Made by a program: the position numbers and the translations under genes. DNA of 64,000 nucleotides from Thiovibrio frasassiensis (GTDB lineage: Bacteria; Desulfobacterota; Desulfobulbia; Desulfobulbales; Desulfurivibrionaceae), in NCBI RefSeq assembly GCF_029607905.1, contig NZ_JAPHEH010000001.1:525530-589529 (forward strand), given 5' to 3'. Shown piece after piece: positions 24,991 through 33,910 of the stretch (position 1 is the stretch's first letter; each line of letters opens with the position of its first letter). Below the pieces are notes generated by a model, which did no database searches, was not told where the DNA came from, and worked only from the letters and a program-made list of their open reading frames with translations.

Positions 24991-27213
24991 GTGCAGACAA
25001 AAAAGACTGATTTTTCCCTGGACGCCTCGGCCAACGAACTCTATGCCCAGCTCTCGGGCATTGACACAACGAGAAGAATCCTCGACCCGGCTCCCCAGGA
25101 ATCCTCTCTTCTCGAGCTGCTTGGCGCGGAAGAACAATGGCTCGACCGCAACCGCCTCTTCCTCATCGAGATCTGCTGGCTGCTTGCGGACATCCTGCAC
25201 AAGAGCCGCCAGACCGATCCCGGGCAAAGCGGCGACCAGGAAAAGGCGCTGTGGACGGCGATCAAGCAACTCTCCGGCTGTCCGCAGTTTGACGGAACCA
25301 TCTCGATTCGCTATCGGGGCAGCGGCTTTCCCGGTCAGGATGCGGTCCAGGAACAATGCGATTACGAGGTCTCCAGCGGCAACCTCCTGCTGGACCTGCA
25401 GGTTGCCGGATCCATGGCCAAGCGGATGGCGGGCCGGCCAGGCTCTGCCCTGCCCGGCCAGTTGCTTGCGGCCTTCAAGGGCTTCAGCGCCTTGGGCATC
25501 AACCATCTCCACCTGGACAGCAAGGTTGGCAGCGAGGAAGACAAAGCCAGCCTCCTGGATTCCCTGCGCGCCTTGAGCCGGTATTACCGCGAGGTTGACC
25601 AGCCGGAAAACTCGGCCGCCATCGTCCGGGACGAGTACAATCTCGCCAATCCCAACCTCACATTACTGGCCACAATAAACGGGGTCAAACCAGCGGCGGT
25701 CCAGAAACTGGTGGCGGAGATCGCCCCCATGCTCTTCGGCCCTGAAGCCAAAGAAGCGCTTGCCTCCTTCCCCACGGTGTTCAACGCCATCTTCGCGTTT
25801 CCAAAACTCAAGGCCCAGCTGAAGAAGCCCGCCCTTGAGGTCAATAATATCCAACGCTTGATGCCGGGCCAGAGCGGCGCCCGCGACAACCGGGGCCAGG
25901 CCATGCTCTCCCGCATGGCCATCGCCAGCTATGGCGAAAGCCCACAGCAGGTGGCGGAGGTCCTGGCCAGCGTGAGCAGCGGGGGGTACCAAAACATTTA
26001 CATGGGCACCCTGCAAAAACGGCTCACCCTGGCCAGCGATTTTCTCAACAAGAGCAAAAACTCCCCCCAGCCCGGAAAGATCCAGGAGGAGGCGCTGCAC
26101 AATATCGAGGCGGGCTTGGAGATGGTGCCCGATGCACTGTATGAATCCCTGGATATTTTCGGCTCCCGGGATGAGAGCGCCAGCGAAACCGCCCCTCTCC
26201 CCCGGCATGACTGGGCGCTGCACCAGGAGATCTTCTCCCTGCTCAGCTTTTTCAAGCGGCGATCCGTGATCAAACAAAAGATGCGGGACATGGTCCGAGG
26301 CCAGGTCCGCTTCGAGCCCCAGGATTATGCGGTCATTGCCAGAAATTTCCGGATCAGCGACAGTCAGGCCGCGCATCTGGTCCAGCTGCTCAACAGCTGT
26401 TTTGACGACCATGGCCGCTTCCGCAGAAGTGCCTTTGAAAAAAATATCCCCCAGTTTGTCCAGTACGAGACCAAGGTCTTTGAATTCCTCTGGCATTACC
26501 TGAAGGAGCTTGTCTCCCGGGACGACAGGGTTTCCTTCCTCAACGCCATGCAACACCTGATTGCCAAACTCGCCAACCCTGCGGAGGCACTGAAGATTCT
26601 GCTCAGCGACATCTTCAATCAGGCGCACCGGATAGGCTTTTCCGACCGCAATGGGCTGCTGCTGGCCAACATCCTCATCCGGACCTACAACCAGGAGTTG
26701 GGCAACCATATCGAACTCACCCCCGAAGAGGTGCTGCAGGTCAAGATGGGGCTTAATCAGGAGATGGTCGCCCAGGCTCTGGCCTTTTTTGCAGAAGAGC
26801 AGGAACACCTCTTCCGCAAGCTGAGGACCATCCATGAAGAACTGCAAAAAACCGTGCGCCGGGAATCCGGCGAGGCGGGCATCCCGCTGCATTATCTCAT
26901 AACCCTGGAGCGGGAGCTGATCATCTTTCTCGCCCTGATCGGCGGGCCTGCCTCCCACAAGATTCTCCACGGGGTGGTCAAGGAATACGGCAACCCCGAG
27001 GCCGGAATCTACGTTGCCCTCCCCGGACCCGAAGAGGGCAAGGGGTTTCTCCAGTTGCTCCAGGTCGCGGTTCGCGGCCTAAAACGATTTTCCGAGAGGG
27101 AGGACCTGCTCTTATTTACCGTCCTCGCCGACCGGGAGCCGCGCTTCCTCGCCCTCTGGGACAACGAGTCGCACAGAGCCCTGGTCAAACGGGTCATGGA
27201 GTGGGTGCGCTAG
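24991..27213 (+). CDS. Large hypothetical protein (about 740 aa)
   Basis: Long, clearly coding frame with GC-rich third positions and no recognised domain. The sequence is mostly alpha-helical and hydrophilic, without signal peptide or membrane segments. Around residues 440-520 it has an acidic linker and an arginine/lysine-rich helix (SFFKRRSVIKQKMRDMVRG); the C-terminal 150 residues look like a compact helical domain. GTG 24991 (MQTKKTDFSLDASANELYAQ) is my preferred start; GTG 24841 is possible. It stands alone on its strand, followed by a small His/Cys-tailed protein 110 bases on. Confidence 0.75.
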   Translation: MQTKKTDFSLDASANELYAQLSGIDTTRRILDPAPQESSLLELLGAEEQWLDRNRLFLIEICWLLADILHKSRQTDPGQSGDQEKALWTAIKQLSGCPQFDGTISIRYRGSGFPGQDAVQEQCDYEVSSGNLLLDLQVAGSMAKRMAGRPGSALPGQLLAAFKGFSALGINHLHLDSKVGSEEDKASLLDSLRALSRYYREVDQPENSAAIVRDEYNLANPNLTLLATINGVKPAAVQKLVAEIAPMLFGPEAKEALASFPTVFNAIFAFPKLKAQLKKPALEVNNIQRLMPGQSGARDNRGQAMLSRMAIASYGESPQQVAEVLASVSSGGYQNIYMGTLQKRLTLASDFLNKSKNSPQPGKIQEEALHNIEAGLEMVPDALYESLDIFGSRDESASETAPLPRHDWALHQEIFSLLSFFKRRSVIKQKMRDMVRGQVRFEPQDYAVIARNFRISDSQAAHLVQLLNSCFDDHGRFRRSAFEKNIPQFVQYETKVFEFLWHYLKELVSRDDRVSFLNAMQHLIAKLANPAEALKILLSDIFNQAHRIGFSDRNGLLLANILIRTYNQELGNHIELTPEEVLQVKMGLNQEMVAQALAFFAEEQEHLFRKLRTIHEELQKTVRRESGEAGIPLHYLITLERELIIFLALIGGPASHKILHGVVKEYGNPEAGIYVALPGPEEGKGFLQLLQVAVRGLKRFSEREDLLLFTVLADREPRFLALWDNESHRALVKRVMEWVR

Positions 27214-27323
27214 AGGGGCCATCCCCCAGCACCCGCCCTCTTTTCTTGCAATTCTGCGTAAAATCGGGTACCTCTGGCTGCGATTCGCCAGTTATTTACC
27301 CCGCGTTCCCTGGAGAAAATATC

Positions 27324-27533
27324 ATGAACTTCGACTCATTTGAACAGGCCCTGCATATCTGTATGACCGCCACCCCCGGCAGCGACGAGCACGAAGGTGC
27401 CCTGATCTACTGCCTGGAGAACGCCCCGCCCGAGCTCAAGGACCAGATCGCCGACGCCCTGGCGAAATTCCACAAGAAGCAGCCGGACCATGACCATAGC
27501 TGCGGTTGCGGCTGCAATCACGGCCACGACTGA
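27324..27533 (+). CDS. Small protein with His/Cys metal-binding tail
   Basis: 69-aa protein. The first 50 residues form two or three helices (FDSFEQALHICMTATPGSDE, PPELKDQIADALAKFHKK), and the tail HDHSCGCGCNHGHD is rich in potential metal ligands. ATG 27324 follows TGGAG at good spacing. Such tails bind Ni, Zn or Cu in chaperones, but the family here is not known to me. Confidence 0.7.
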   Translation: MNFDSFEQALHICMTATPGSDEHEGALIYCLENAPPELKDQIADALAKFHKKQPDHDHSCGCGCNHGHD

Positions 27534-27602
27534 TCCTGCACCATACAGAAGCCCCCCTCGCTATTTCATAACTGATCACGAGTGCGAGCCGCCCCCCAAA
27601 CT

Positions 27603-27729
27603 AAGCGAGCACAGGGTGCCGGAGATGCGCGGAAGAGGTCTGCGAAGTGTGCTATTGCACATGAGCAGACCGATGCAGCTCAGCAAGCGGAGCGAGACTG
27701 CGACGCGGATGCGCGCCCTGTGCTCGCTT
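27603..27729. repeat. Structured dispersed repeat, copy 1
   Basis: Terminal 14-bp perfect inverted repeats (27603-27616 AAGCGAGCACAGGG with 27716-27729) enclose a 44-base core (27633-27676) that is identical to bases 33607-33650. The core folds into a two-step hairpin: GGTCTGC/GCAGACC outside (27637-27643 with 27665-27671) and TGTGC-TATT-GCACA inside. It lies between the small metal-tail gene and convergent msrAB. Confidence 0.85.
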
Positions 27730-27732
27730 CCG

Positions 27733-28797
27733 CTATTTCTTCTGAAAAAGCGGAAGGAACTCCCCGTACCCTTCTTTTTCCAGCTCCGCCACGGGGATAA
27801 AGCGCAGGGCCGCGGAATTCAGGCAGTAGCGCAGTCCCGTGGGCGGCGGGCCATCGTTAAAGACGTGCCCCAGATGCGAGTTGCCTTCCCGGCTGCGCAC
27901 CTCGGTCCGGGTGGTGAAGAGCTTGCGGTCTTCCCGCTCCACGATTCTTTCCGGAGCCAGCGGCTTGCTGAAGCTCGGCCAGCCCGTGCCCGAATCATAC
28001 TTGTCCAAAGAGCTGAACAGCGGCTCGCCGGAAACGATATCCACGTAGATCCCGGGACGCTTGTTATCCCAGTATTCGTTGCGGAAAGCCGGCTCGGTAT
28101 CCTCCTCCTGGGTGACCTTATACTGCAGCGGGGTAAGCCGCTTGCGCAGTTCCGTCTCGCTCCATTTCTTGGCCGCCCGGTCCTCGTCGCCCCAGATCTT
28201 GCCCAGAAATTGATCCCGGCCGGAACCGTTGCGGTAATAGCGATAACGGATGGGGTTCTTCTTGTAATAATCTTGATGGTACGCTTCCGCCGGATAAAAG
28301 CGGGTGGCCGGCACAATTGGCGTCACCAGGGGCTTGGCAAAAACCTTGCGGGCACCCAGCTCGTTTCTGGATTTCTCGGCCAACTGCCTCTGTTCCTCGT
28401 TCAGATAAAAAATCCCCGAGGTGTAGGCATGGCCCCGGTCGACAAACTGGCCGGTGCTGTCGGTGGGATCGATCTGGCGCCAGAAGACATCCAGCAATTT
28501 CGCATAGCTGACCTTGGCCGGGTCATAGGCGATCTCAATCGCCTCGATATGCCCGCCCGCGCCATAGTTTTCATAGGTGGGGTTTTCCGTTTTCCCCCCG
28601 ATATAGCCGGAGGTAACCGAGAATACGCCCTCGATCTGCTCAAAGGGTTTTTCCATGCACCAGAAACACCCCCCGGCAAAGATCGCCTTTTGGCTTTTCT
28701 CCGCCGCGCCTGCCCTGGGCGCGCTCAACAGACCGACCAGGGCAAAGCCCAGCAGAAGGATCCCCGCATTCTCCACAAGCTGTCCGAGTATCTTCAT
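27733..28797 (-). CDS. msrAB: Exported bifunctional methionine sulfoxide reductase MsrA-MsrB
   Basis: 354-aa fusion. A signal peptide of about 31 residues ends at AGAA. MsrA domain about residues 35-195 with catalytic GGCFWC; MsrB domain about residues 215-345 with [20 protein letters not shown] and catalytic Cys in RYCLNSAAL. The zinc CxxC pairs common in MsrB are absent. It repairs both S- and R-methionine sulfoxide in periplasmic proteins; the order MsrA then MsrB is as in PilB of Neisseria. ATG 28797 is preceded by GGTGCG. Confidence 0.94.
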   Translation of the reverse strand: MKILGQLVENAGILLLGFALVGLLSAPRAGAAEKSQKAIFAGGCFWCMEKPFEQIEGVFSVTSGYIGGKTENPTYENYGAGGHIEAIEIAYDPAKVSYAKLLDVFWRQIDPTDSTGQFVDRGHAYTSGIFYLNEEQRQLAEKSRNELGARKVFAKPLVTPIVPATRFYPAEAYHQDYYKKNPIRYRYYRNGSGRDQFLGKIWGDEDRAAKKWSETELRKRLTPLQYKVTQEEDTEPAFRNEYWDNKRPGIYVDIVSGEPLFSSLDKYDSGTGWPSFSKPLAPERIVEREDRKLFTTRTEVRSREGNSHLGHVFNDGPPPTGLRYCLNSAALRFIPVAELEKEGYGEFLPLFQKK

Positions 28798-28864
28798 AGA
28801 CGCACCTCGCTGATTAATTTTGAGTCATTAATCAGACAATAAGCACGCGCCGGGGGAAAAACTA

Positions 28865-29662
28865 TCAGAAAAAGGGTGAGCGCAATTCCTCCGAGGCCAG
28901 AAAGGTATCCAGCTCCTCCTGATCGTAGAAGGCCCGCTCGAAAAAAAGTCCCTGGCTCGGCGCGGTGTACGCTTTCAGCTCCACCGGTTCCTCGAGAAAA
29001 TGGGCCACTTCAGCCACGGTGAGCGCTCCCTTGCCAACCTCGGCCAGCACCCCGACAATGCGGCGCACCATCTTCCAGAGAAAATGCGAGCCCACGATGC
29101 GGAAGAGGATGAGATCGTCCGTCTCTGCGACCTGAGCCTTGTGGACCAGCACCAATGGCGATTTCTTCTTGATTGCCTGGCGGTCGGTAAACGAGCTGAA
29201 GTCGTGCATCCCCACCAGGGTTGTCGCCGCCTCCTGCATGAATCCTGCGTGCAGCGGCTCCGGGATCTGCCAGACATAATCCCGGCAGAGCGCGCTCTTG
29301 CGCTTGGCAATCTGATAGAGATAGCTGCGGCCGATGCAGTTATGCCGGGCATGAAAGCGCGGACCGGCCCTTTTGCACTCCAGAATAGCAATATCCTTGG
29401 GCAGCAAGGCATTCAACTCCGCCCCGATCTCCTTGGGGGTTTGCTCGGTATGCACCTCCAGATGGGCGACAAACCGCATGCCATGCACCCCGGTATCGGT
29501 GCGGCCGCTGCCCTGCACGTCCACCTCGGAACCGAAAAGTTCGGCCGCCGCCTTCAGCAGACTCCCCTGAATGCTTTTGGCATCAGCCTGCATTTGCCAG
29601 CCGCTGTACCGGCCGCCGTCAAACTCCAGGGCCAGCTTGAATCGTTTTGGATGTGCATGCAT
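28865..29662 (-). CDS. truA: tRNA pseudouridine(38-40) synthase TruA
   Basis: 265-aa enzyme that makes pseudouridine at positions 38-40 in tRNA anticodon arms. The catalytic Asp lies in GSGRTDTGVHG (about residue 60) and FHARHNCIGRSYLYQI and FLWKMVRRIVGVL are further family blocks. Length is normal. It sits between msrAB and an MFS gene on the same strand, with about 67 and 55 bases on each side. Confidence 0.95.
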   Translation of the reverse strand: MHAHPKRFKLALEFDGGRYSGWQMQADAKSIQGSLLKAAAELFGSEVDVQGSGRTDTGVHGMRFVAHLEVHTEQTPKEIGAELNALLPKDIAILECKRAGPRFHARHNCIGRSYLYQIAKRKSALCRDYVWQIPEPLHAGFMQEAATTLVGMHDFSSFTDRQAIKKKSPLVLVHKAQVAETDDLILFRIVGSHFLWKMVRRIVGVLAEVGKGALTVAEVAHFLEEPVELKAYTAPSQGLFFERAFYDQEELDTFLASEELRSPFF

Positions 29663-29717
29663 GGTGATGGTCCCCTTAACAAATCATTTTTTTAAAAAAA
29701 AGAGAGTCGTCGGCTGC

Positions 29718-30890
29718 TCATTGCCCAGCCTCCTGCCAACCCACCGCCTGCCTCCGCCTTGCACTGAAGCCAATAAAGGCGAAGCTCAAGGCGACAAAAC
29801 AGAGGACAAAAAGACCGCTTCCCATAAAAGAAGCGCCATACCCCCACTCCCGATTCAGACTCCCAGAGACCACTGCGGCAAGAAAAGTGGCCAGGGTGCG
29901 CACCCCATAGAGCAACCCGGAGTTGCCGCCCAGCCTTCCCGAGGGAAAAAGCAGGGCGACCAGGACGCCGAGCTCCAGCAAGGCAACGGTGTCGCCCAGA
30001 TTATGGAGCAAACGGATGATCACCAGGCTCCAGATGTCGAAAGCCAGCGGGGTCAGCACCTGAAACAGCGCGGAAAAGGCCATCCCCCCTAAAAAGAAGA
30101 GAAACACCGAGTTGCGCTTGTCATGATAGCGGCCGACCAGGGGCACCATCAGCGCCATCCACAACCCCATGCAGGCAAAAACCATCCCGATCTGCCTGGG
30201 GAGCAAGTGGAATTTTTCCCTGAGCAAGAGGGAAAAAGAGGTCTGCTCCACCCCGAAATGGGTGCCAAGAACAAAGAGACAGGCGATCAGCAGCAGGGGC
30301 TTGAACTGGAGAACATCCCCGCTGTATTCCCGAAAGGAAAAGACAATGGGCTCAAAATCAACGAGAAACAACGAGCAGAGAAAGATCGCCCCGGCCCCAG
30401 CCATGGCCAGGGAGAACAAGAGGGACGGGGATGCTTGCACCACCAGACCGCCGACCAGAGGACCAAGACCGAAGCCGAGATAGGTGCTCAACTGGTAGGT
30501 CGCCACCCTCCGGCTCCGCTGAATCTGGCCAAAATGCTTCAGATACAGGGACTCGCTCACCACCACCAGGGCCGCGCTTCCCAAGCCGCCGACACAAACC
30601 GCCGCCATGATCCAGCCAAAGGAACGGGCGGTGAGGAGGGCGCCAAAATACCCCGCATAGAGCAGCGCCCCACAGAGCATGGTCCGCTTGGGCGAAAAAA
30701 TATCGGAAAACATGCCGAGCGGCAGCATCAGGGCCATGGACGACAAGGAAAAAAGGCCGATAGCCATACCGATCTGCACATCGCTTAAGCCATACCCCTT
30801 GAGCAGCAGAGGCAGATAGGCGAGCACCATCCAGTGCGTGAAATAGATGAGAAAACGGATGGTGATAGACAACAGGATCTGGCGGCGCAT
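29718..30890 (-). CDS. MFS transporter
   Basis: 390-aa permease with about 12 hydrophobic segments from residue 5 to 375. The loop between segments 2 and 3 reads GMFSDIFSPKRTM, the MFS A-motif (GxxxDxxxx(K/R)). No substrate can be told from sequence; the arrangement resembles drug or sugar efflux proteins. ATG 30890 is preceded by a weak site. A long upstream region contains an 11-bp hairpin (31028-31056). Confidence 0.85.
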   Translation of the reverse strand: MRRQILLSITIRFLIYFTHWMVLAYLPLLLKGYGLSDVQIGMAIGLFSLSSMALMLPLGMFSDIFSPKRTMLCGALLYAGYFGALLTARSFGWIMAAVCVGGLGSAALVVVSESLYLKHFGQIQRSRRVATYQLSTYLGFGLGPLVGGLVVQASPSLLFSLAMAGAGAIFLCSLFLVDFEPIVFSFREYSGDVLQFKPLLLIACLFVLGTHFGVEQTSFSLLLREKFHLLPRQIGMVFACMGLWMALMVPLVGRYHDKRNSVFLFFLGGMAFSALFQVLTPLAFDIWSLVIIRLLHNLGDTVALLELGVLVALLFPSGRLGGNSGLLYGVRTLATFLAAVVSGSLNREWGYGASFMGSGLFVLCFVALSFAFIGFSARRRQAVGWQEAGQ

Positions 30891-31027
30891 GGAGGGGGTC
30901 CTGGTAAAGGGAGTCTGTTCCCCCTTCTAGCATGCTTGAGGCAAAGAGGCAATTGCGATGGTTTCGTAAAAACACCAGAAGGCCACAGGTCCACTGCGCA
31001 AAATCAACAAGCCACCAAGTAATAACC

Positions 31028-31056
31028 GTTGTAATCGCGTCTTTTGCGATTACAAC
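31028..31056. repeat. 11-bp perfect hairpin upstream of MFS gene
   Basis: GTTGTAATCGC (31028-31038) and GCGATTACAAC (31046-31056) are exact complements with a 7-base loop; GTAAT/ATTAC outside (31019-31023 and 31058-31062) extends the symmetry. It lies in the otherwise empty 30891-31247 gap between divergent genes and may be an operator. Confidence 0.6.
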
Positions 31057-31104
31057 AATTACGGACTTTGCCCCATAAAAACCACCCGACATGCCTGGAG
31101 AGGA

Positions 31105-31118
31105 ACCCGACATCGGGT
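31105..31118. promoter_or_regulatory. Operator-like palindrome ACCCGA-CA-TCGGGT
   Basis: Six-base arms with a two-base spacer, about 130 bases upstream of the glycine-zipper gene. The surrounding bases carry repeated GACAT units and two 9-mers (CGACATGCC and CCCGACATC) that also occur upstream of the cytochrome c3 gene. Confidence 0.4.
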
Positions 31119-31247
31119 CGACATTGCCCCGGCTACGCCCCATATCGGCTGGAAACCCGATGATTTTCGGCGTACGGTGAAAGCGAAAACATGGTGTGCA
31201 CTTTATTGCAACACAGCCAAATGCGTTTATTCTCGCAAGGAGGGAAT

Positions 31248-31721
31248 ATGCTGAAAAGAACCCTGATGATCTCGTGTGTCGGATTATTGCTTGTCAGCCA
31301 GAACGTCCAGGCCGGAGAAACTGCCCAGACCGGGGCCTTGGGCGGAGCGGCCGGAGGCGCCATTCTCGGCCAGGCCATCGGCCGCAATACCAAGGGCACC
31401 TTGCTGGGCACCGCCATCGGCGGGGTCCTCGGCTACATGGTCGGCAATGAGATGGAAAAGGAACAGGGGCAAACGGTCAGGGTGTACTCGCCACCGCCCA
31501 GGGTGGTGCACCAGTACGAGGACGATTATGACTCCCGGGTGGTCTATTACCGGCCGGTGGTCTACGAAAGGCCGGTGGTGTATTGCCCCCCGCAACGGGT
31601 GGTCAGAGAGACGGTGATCATCGACCGCGGTTGGGATGAGCCGCACCGCGGCAGACATCGCGGCGGGTACTACCGGGATCATGGCCGGCAGGCAAGCCGT
31701 TTCAACCGGGACCGGGATTAA
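31248..31721 (+). CDS. Glycine-zipper 2TM-type exported protein
   Basis: 157-aa protein. Signal peptide about residues 1-22 (LLLVSQNVQA), then a glycine-zipper segment about residues 28-65 (GALGGAAGGAILGQAIG and GTLLGTAIGGVLGYMVG) of the YMGG/SlyB type, then a Tyr/Pro/Arg-rich tail (VVYYRPVVYERPVVY). Such proteins insert in envelope membranes and are often stress-induced. Start ATG 31248 follows AAGGAGGG. A strong terminator follows. Confidence 0.82.
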   Translation: MLKRTLMISCVGLLLVSQNVQAGETAQTGALGGAAGGAILGQAIGRNTKGTLLGTAIGGVLGYMVGNEMEKEQGQTVRVYSPPPRVVHQYEDDYDSRVVYYRPVVYERPVVYCPPQRVVRETVIIDRGWDEPHRGRHRGGYYRDHGRQASRFNRDRD

Positions 31722-31768
31722 GCCACACGCCCCGATCATCTTTCACCAATCAGCCTTAGCCAGCACAC

Positions 31769-31810
31769 AGGCGGCTTCTCCCTTCGGGGAGAGCCGCCTG
31801 GCCTTTTTTA
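31769..31810 (+). terminator. Rho-independent terminator
   Basis: AGGCGGC-T-TCTCCC, loop TTCG, GGGAGA-GCCGCCT, then a T run (about 31804-31809). Between the convergent glycine-zipper and SulP genes. Confidence 0.9.
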
Positions 31811-33496
31811 TTCGCCCATTCCTTCCTGCGCCGACTCACCGAGATACCTTCGTGCCCCGGCCAGGGCATCATCGATATGGCCATAGATGTTCTCCGGGCC
31901 GATTTTTCCGCTGAACCGGTTGCGGTCAAGGGAAACCCGAAGCTGGGGACGGACGCCGGAAAGGATCAGGGCGGTGCCGTCCTTACGGGTCTTGCTCAAC
32001 AGATCCTCCAGGGCATGCAAGGCCGTGGCGTCGATGGTCAGAATATGGCGCATGCGCAAGACCAAGACCTTGGCCGGATTCTTGAGAATATTCAGGGTAT
32101 CCTTGAACTGGGTGACGGCCCCGAAGAAAAACGGCCCATAGATCTCGAACACCTCGACCCCCTTGGGCACCTCGCGGGTGGCAATGGCCAGGGCATCCTC
32201 CTTACCGTACTCCTCGTTGAGCTCAGCCGTAATATTGCGCACCTCGGTCACTTGGGCCATGCGATTCATAAAGAGCAGGGCGGAGAGGACAACGCCGGTC
32301 TGGATGGCCACGGTAAGATCGACAAAAACCGTGAGAAAGAAGGTGGAGAGCATCACCAGAATATCCGATTTGGAGGCGCGAAACAGCTTAACGAAATGCT
32401 GCCATTCGCTCATGTGGAAGGCGACCACCAGCAACACCGCCGCCAGGGTGGGCATGGGGATGAGCACGGCCCAGCGGCCAAAGAGCAGCAGGATCAGAAG
32501 CAGGGTAACTGCATGGACCATGCCGGCCACCGGGGTGCGGCCGCCGTTCTTGATGTTGGTCGCGGTCCGGGCGATGGCGCCGGTGGCAGGGATTCCACCA
32601 AAAAAAGGCACGGCAATGTTGGCAACTCCCTGGGCCACCAGCTCCATGTTGGAGCGGTGACGCATCCCGGTCATGCCGTCGGCCACCACCGCGGAGAGCA
32701 GCGACTCGATGGCCCCCAGCAGGGCGATGGTCAGGGCGGCGGGAATCAGCTGCGGCAGCATCCCCCAATCCAAGTGAGGCAACCTCGGCATGGGCAGCAT
32801 ACTGGGCACGCTGCCGAACTGGGAACCGATGGTCTCCACCGGCAGGCCAAGAAAATAAACCAAGCCGGTGCCCACCAGGATGGCGATGATGGAGCCGGGG
32901 ATCTTCCGGGTCACCTTGCCCCAGAAAACAATAATCAGCAGCGAGATGGCACCGATCAGCAGGGCCGAGGGATTCAGGGTGTCGGCATAATGTCCGTAAT
33001 CCATAACTCTGTGGATGAACTCGCCGGAGATGGCGGGGATGGTCAAGCCAAAAAAATCCTTGATCTGGGTGGTGGCGATGATCAGGGCAATGCCGCTGGT
33101 GAACCCTACGGTCATGGGATAGGGGATGAACTTAATCACCGCCCCCATCCGGGCCAGCCCCATGCCAACCAAGAATACCCCGGCCATGAGGGTGGCCATG
33201 GCCAGACCGTCGTAGCCGAACTTAGCGACAATCCCGAACACCACCACGATGAAGGCGCCGGTGGGTCCGCCGATCTGTACCCGGCTGCCGCTCAAAAACG
33301 AGATGAGAAAACCGGCAATGATGGCGGTAAAGATCCCCTGCTCGGGCTTGACCCCCGAGGCAATAGCAAAGGCAATGGCCAATGGCAGGGCAACAATGCC
33401 GACCAGGACCCCGGCCATGACCTCCCTGCCCAGATTCTTGCGGTCGCAGCCATCCTTGATACAGGAAAAAAACTCAGGAACCAAACGGGTGCTCAT
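31808..33496 (-). CDS. SulP-family anion transporter with STAS domain
   Basis: 562-aa membrane protein. About 11-14 hydrophobic segments from residue 25 to 420, including the SulP signature region IGGPTGAFIVVVFG, and a C-terminal STAS domain about residues 440-550 (GPFFFGAVTQFKD, ILTIDATALHALEDLL). SulP proteins move sulfate, bicarbonate or other anions, often with sodium or proton. In a sulfur-metabolising anaerobe sulfate is a fair guess, not shown. Start ATG 33496 follows GGAGAG. Confidence 0.9.
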   Translation of the reverse strand: MSTRLVPEFFSCIKDGCDRKNLGREVMAGVLVGIVALPLAIAFAIASGVKPEQGIFTAIIAGFLISFLSGSRVQIGGPTGAFIVVVFGIVAKFGYDGLAMATLMAGVFLVGMGLARMGAVIKFIPYPMTVGFTSGIALIIATTQIKDFFGLTIPAISGEFIHRVMDYGHYADTLNPSALLIGAISLLIIVFWGKVTRKIPGSIIAILVGTGLVYFLGLPVETIGSQFGSVPSMLPMPRLPHLDWGMLPQLIPAALTIALLGAIESLLSAVVADGMTGMRHRSNMELVAQGVANIAVPFFGGIPATGAIARTATNIKNGGRTPVAGMVHAVTLLLILLLFGRWAVLIPMPTLAAVLLVVAFHMSEWQHFVKLFRASKSDILVMLSTFFLTVFVDLTVAIQTGVVLSALLFMNRMAQVTEVRNITAELNEEYGKEDALAIATREVPKGVEVFEIYGPFFFGAVTQFKDTLNILKNPAKVLVLRMRHILTIDATALHALEDLLSKTRKDGTALILSGVRPQLRVSLDRNRFSGKIGPENIYGHIDDALAGARRYLGESAQEGMGE

Positions 33497-33910
33497 CGGA
33501 TAATTCTCTCCAAGATACTTTTCAATATCGGCAACCATTCTGCGCTTTGCCGATATCGAAAAAAAACCACGGAATGTAACCGTTCAGCGGGGCCACAAAT
33601 GCACGCAAGAGGTCTGCGAAGTGTGCTATTGCACATGAGCAGACCGATGCCAAAGCAGATGGGGTGCTGCTGGACGGTTACCAATATCGCCGGGTAGATA
33701 TCAGATGGTCGGGGAGCTTTACGCGAGGGGAACAAGCGCAGGGTAAAGGCGGGGCCAGGTGATAGGTACCCGACGGACAACAATTGCCATGCACGTCAGG
33801 CAGAAGATGACAGGGTTTCCGACCTGCCATAGGGATTTATACATAGAAAAAGCGGCTTCACTTTGCAAGGGAAAATTCAGCCCAATCCATGTTTTTTTTC
33901 AAAAAATTGA
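33497..33910. other. Intergenic region holding dispersed repeat copy 2
   Basis: About 410 bases between sulP and the U32 gene. Bases 33576-33681 form the repeat listed separately; 33700-33910 show no gene and no clear terminator apart from a T/A-rich stretch near 33890. Confidence 0.5.
33576..33681. repeat. Structured dispersed repeat, copy 2
   Basis: The 44-base core 33607-33650 is identical to 27633-27676. It is enclosed by a different outer stem, GTAACCGT (33576-33583) with ACGGTTAC (33674-33681), and the inner side adds CAGC/GCTG. The outer stem sequence differs from copy 1 but pairing is kept. It lies upstream of sulP. Confidence 0.8.

Noticed and set aside
27490..28842. Plus-strand open frame of 450 codons
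   Set aside because: Antisense shadow of msrAB that also crosses the dispersed repeat.
27603..33681. Integron attC sites
   Set aside because: The repeat cores lack the GTTRRRY/RYYYAAC ends of attC sites and no integrase gene is near.
31877..33697. Long plus-strand open frame antisense to sulP
   Set aside because: Gly/His/Gln/Asp-rich translation typical of the reverse of GC-rich membrane-protein codons; sulP is clearly the real gene.
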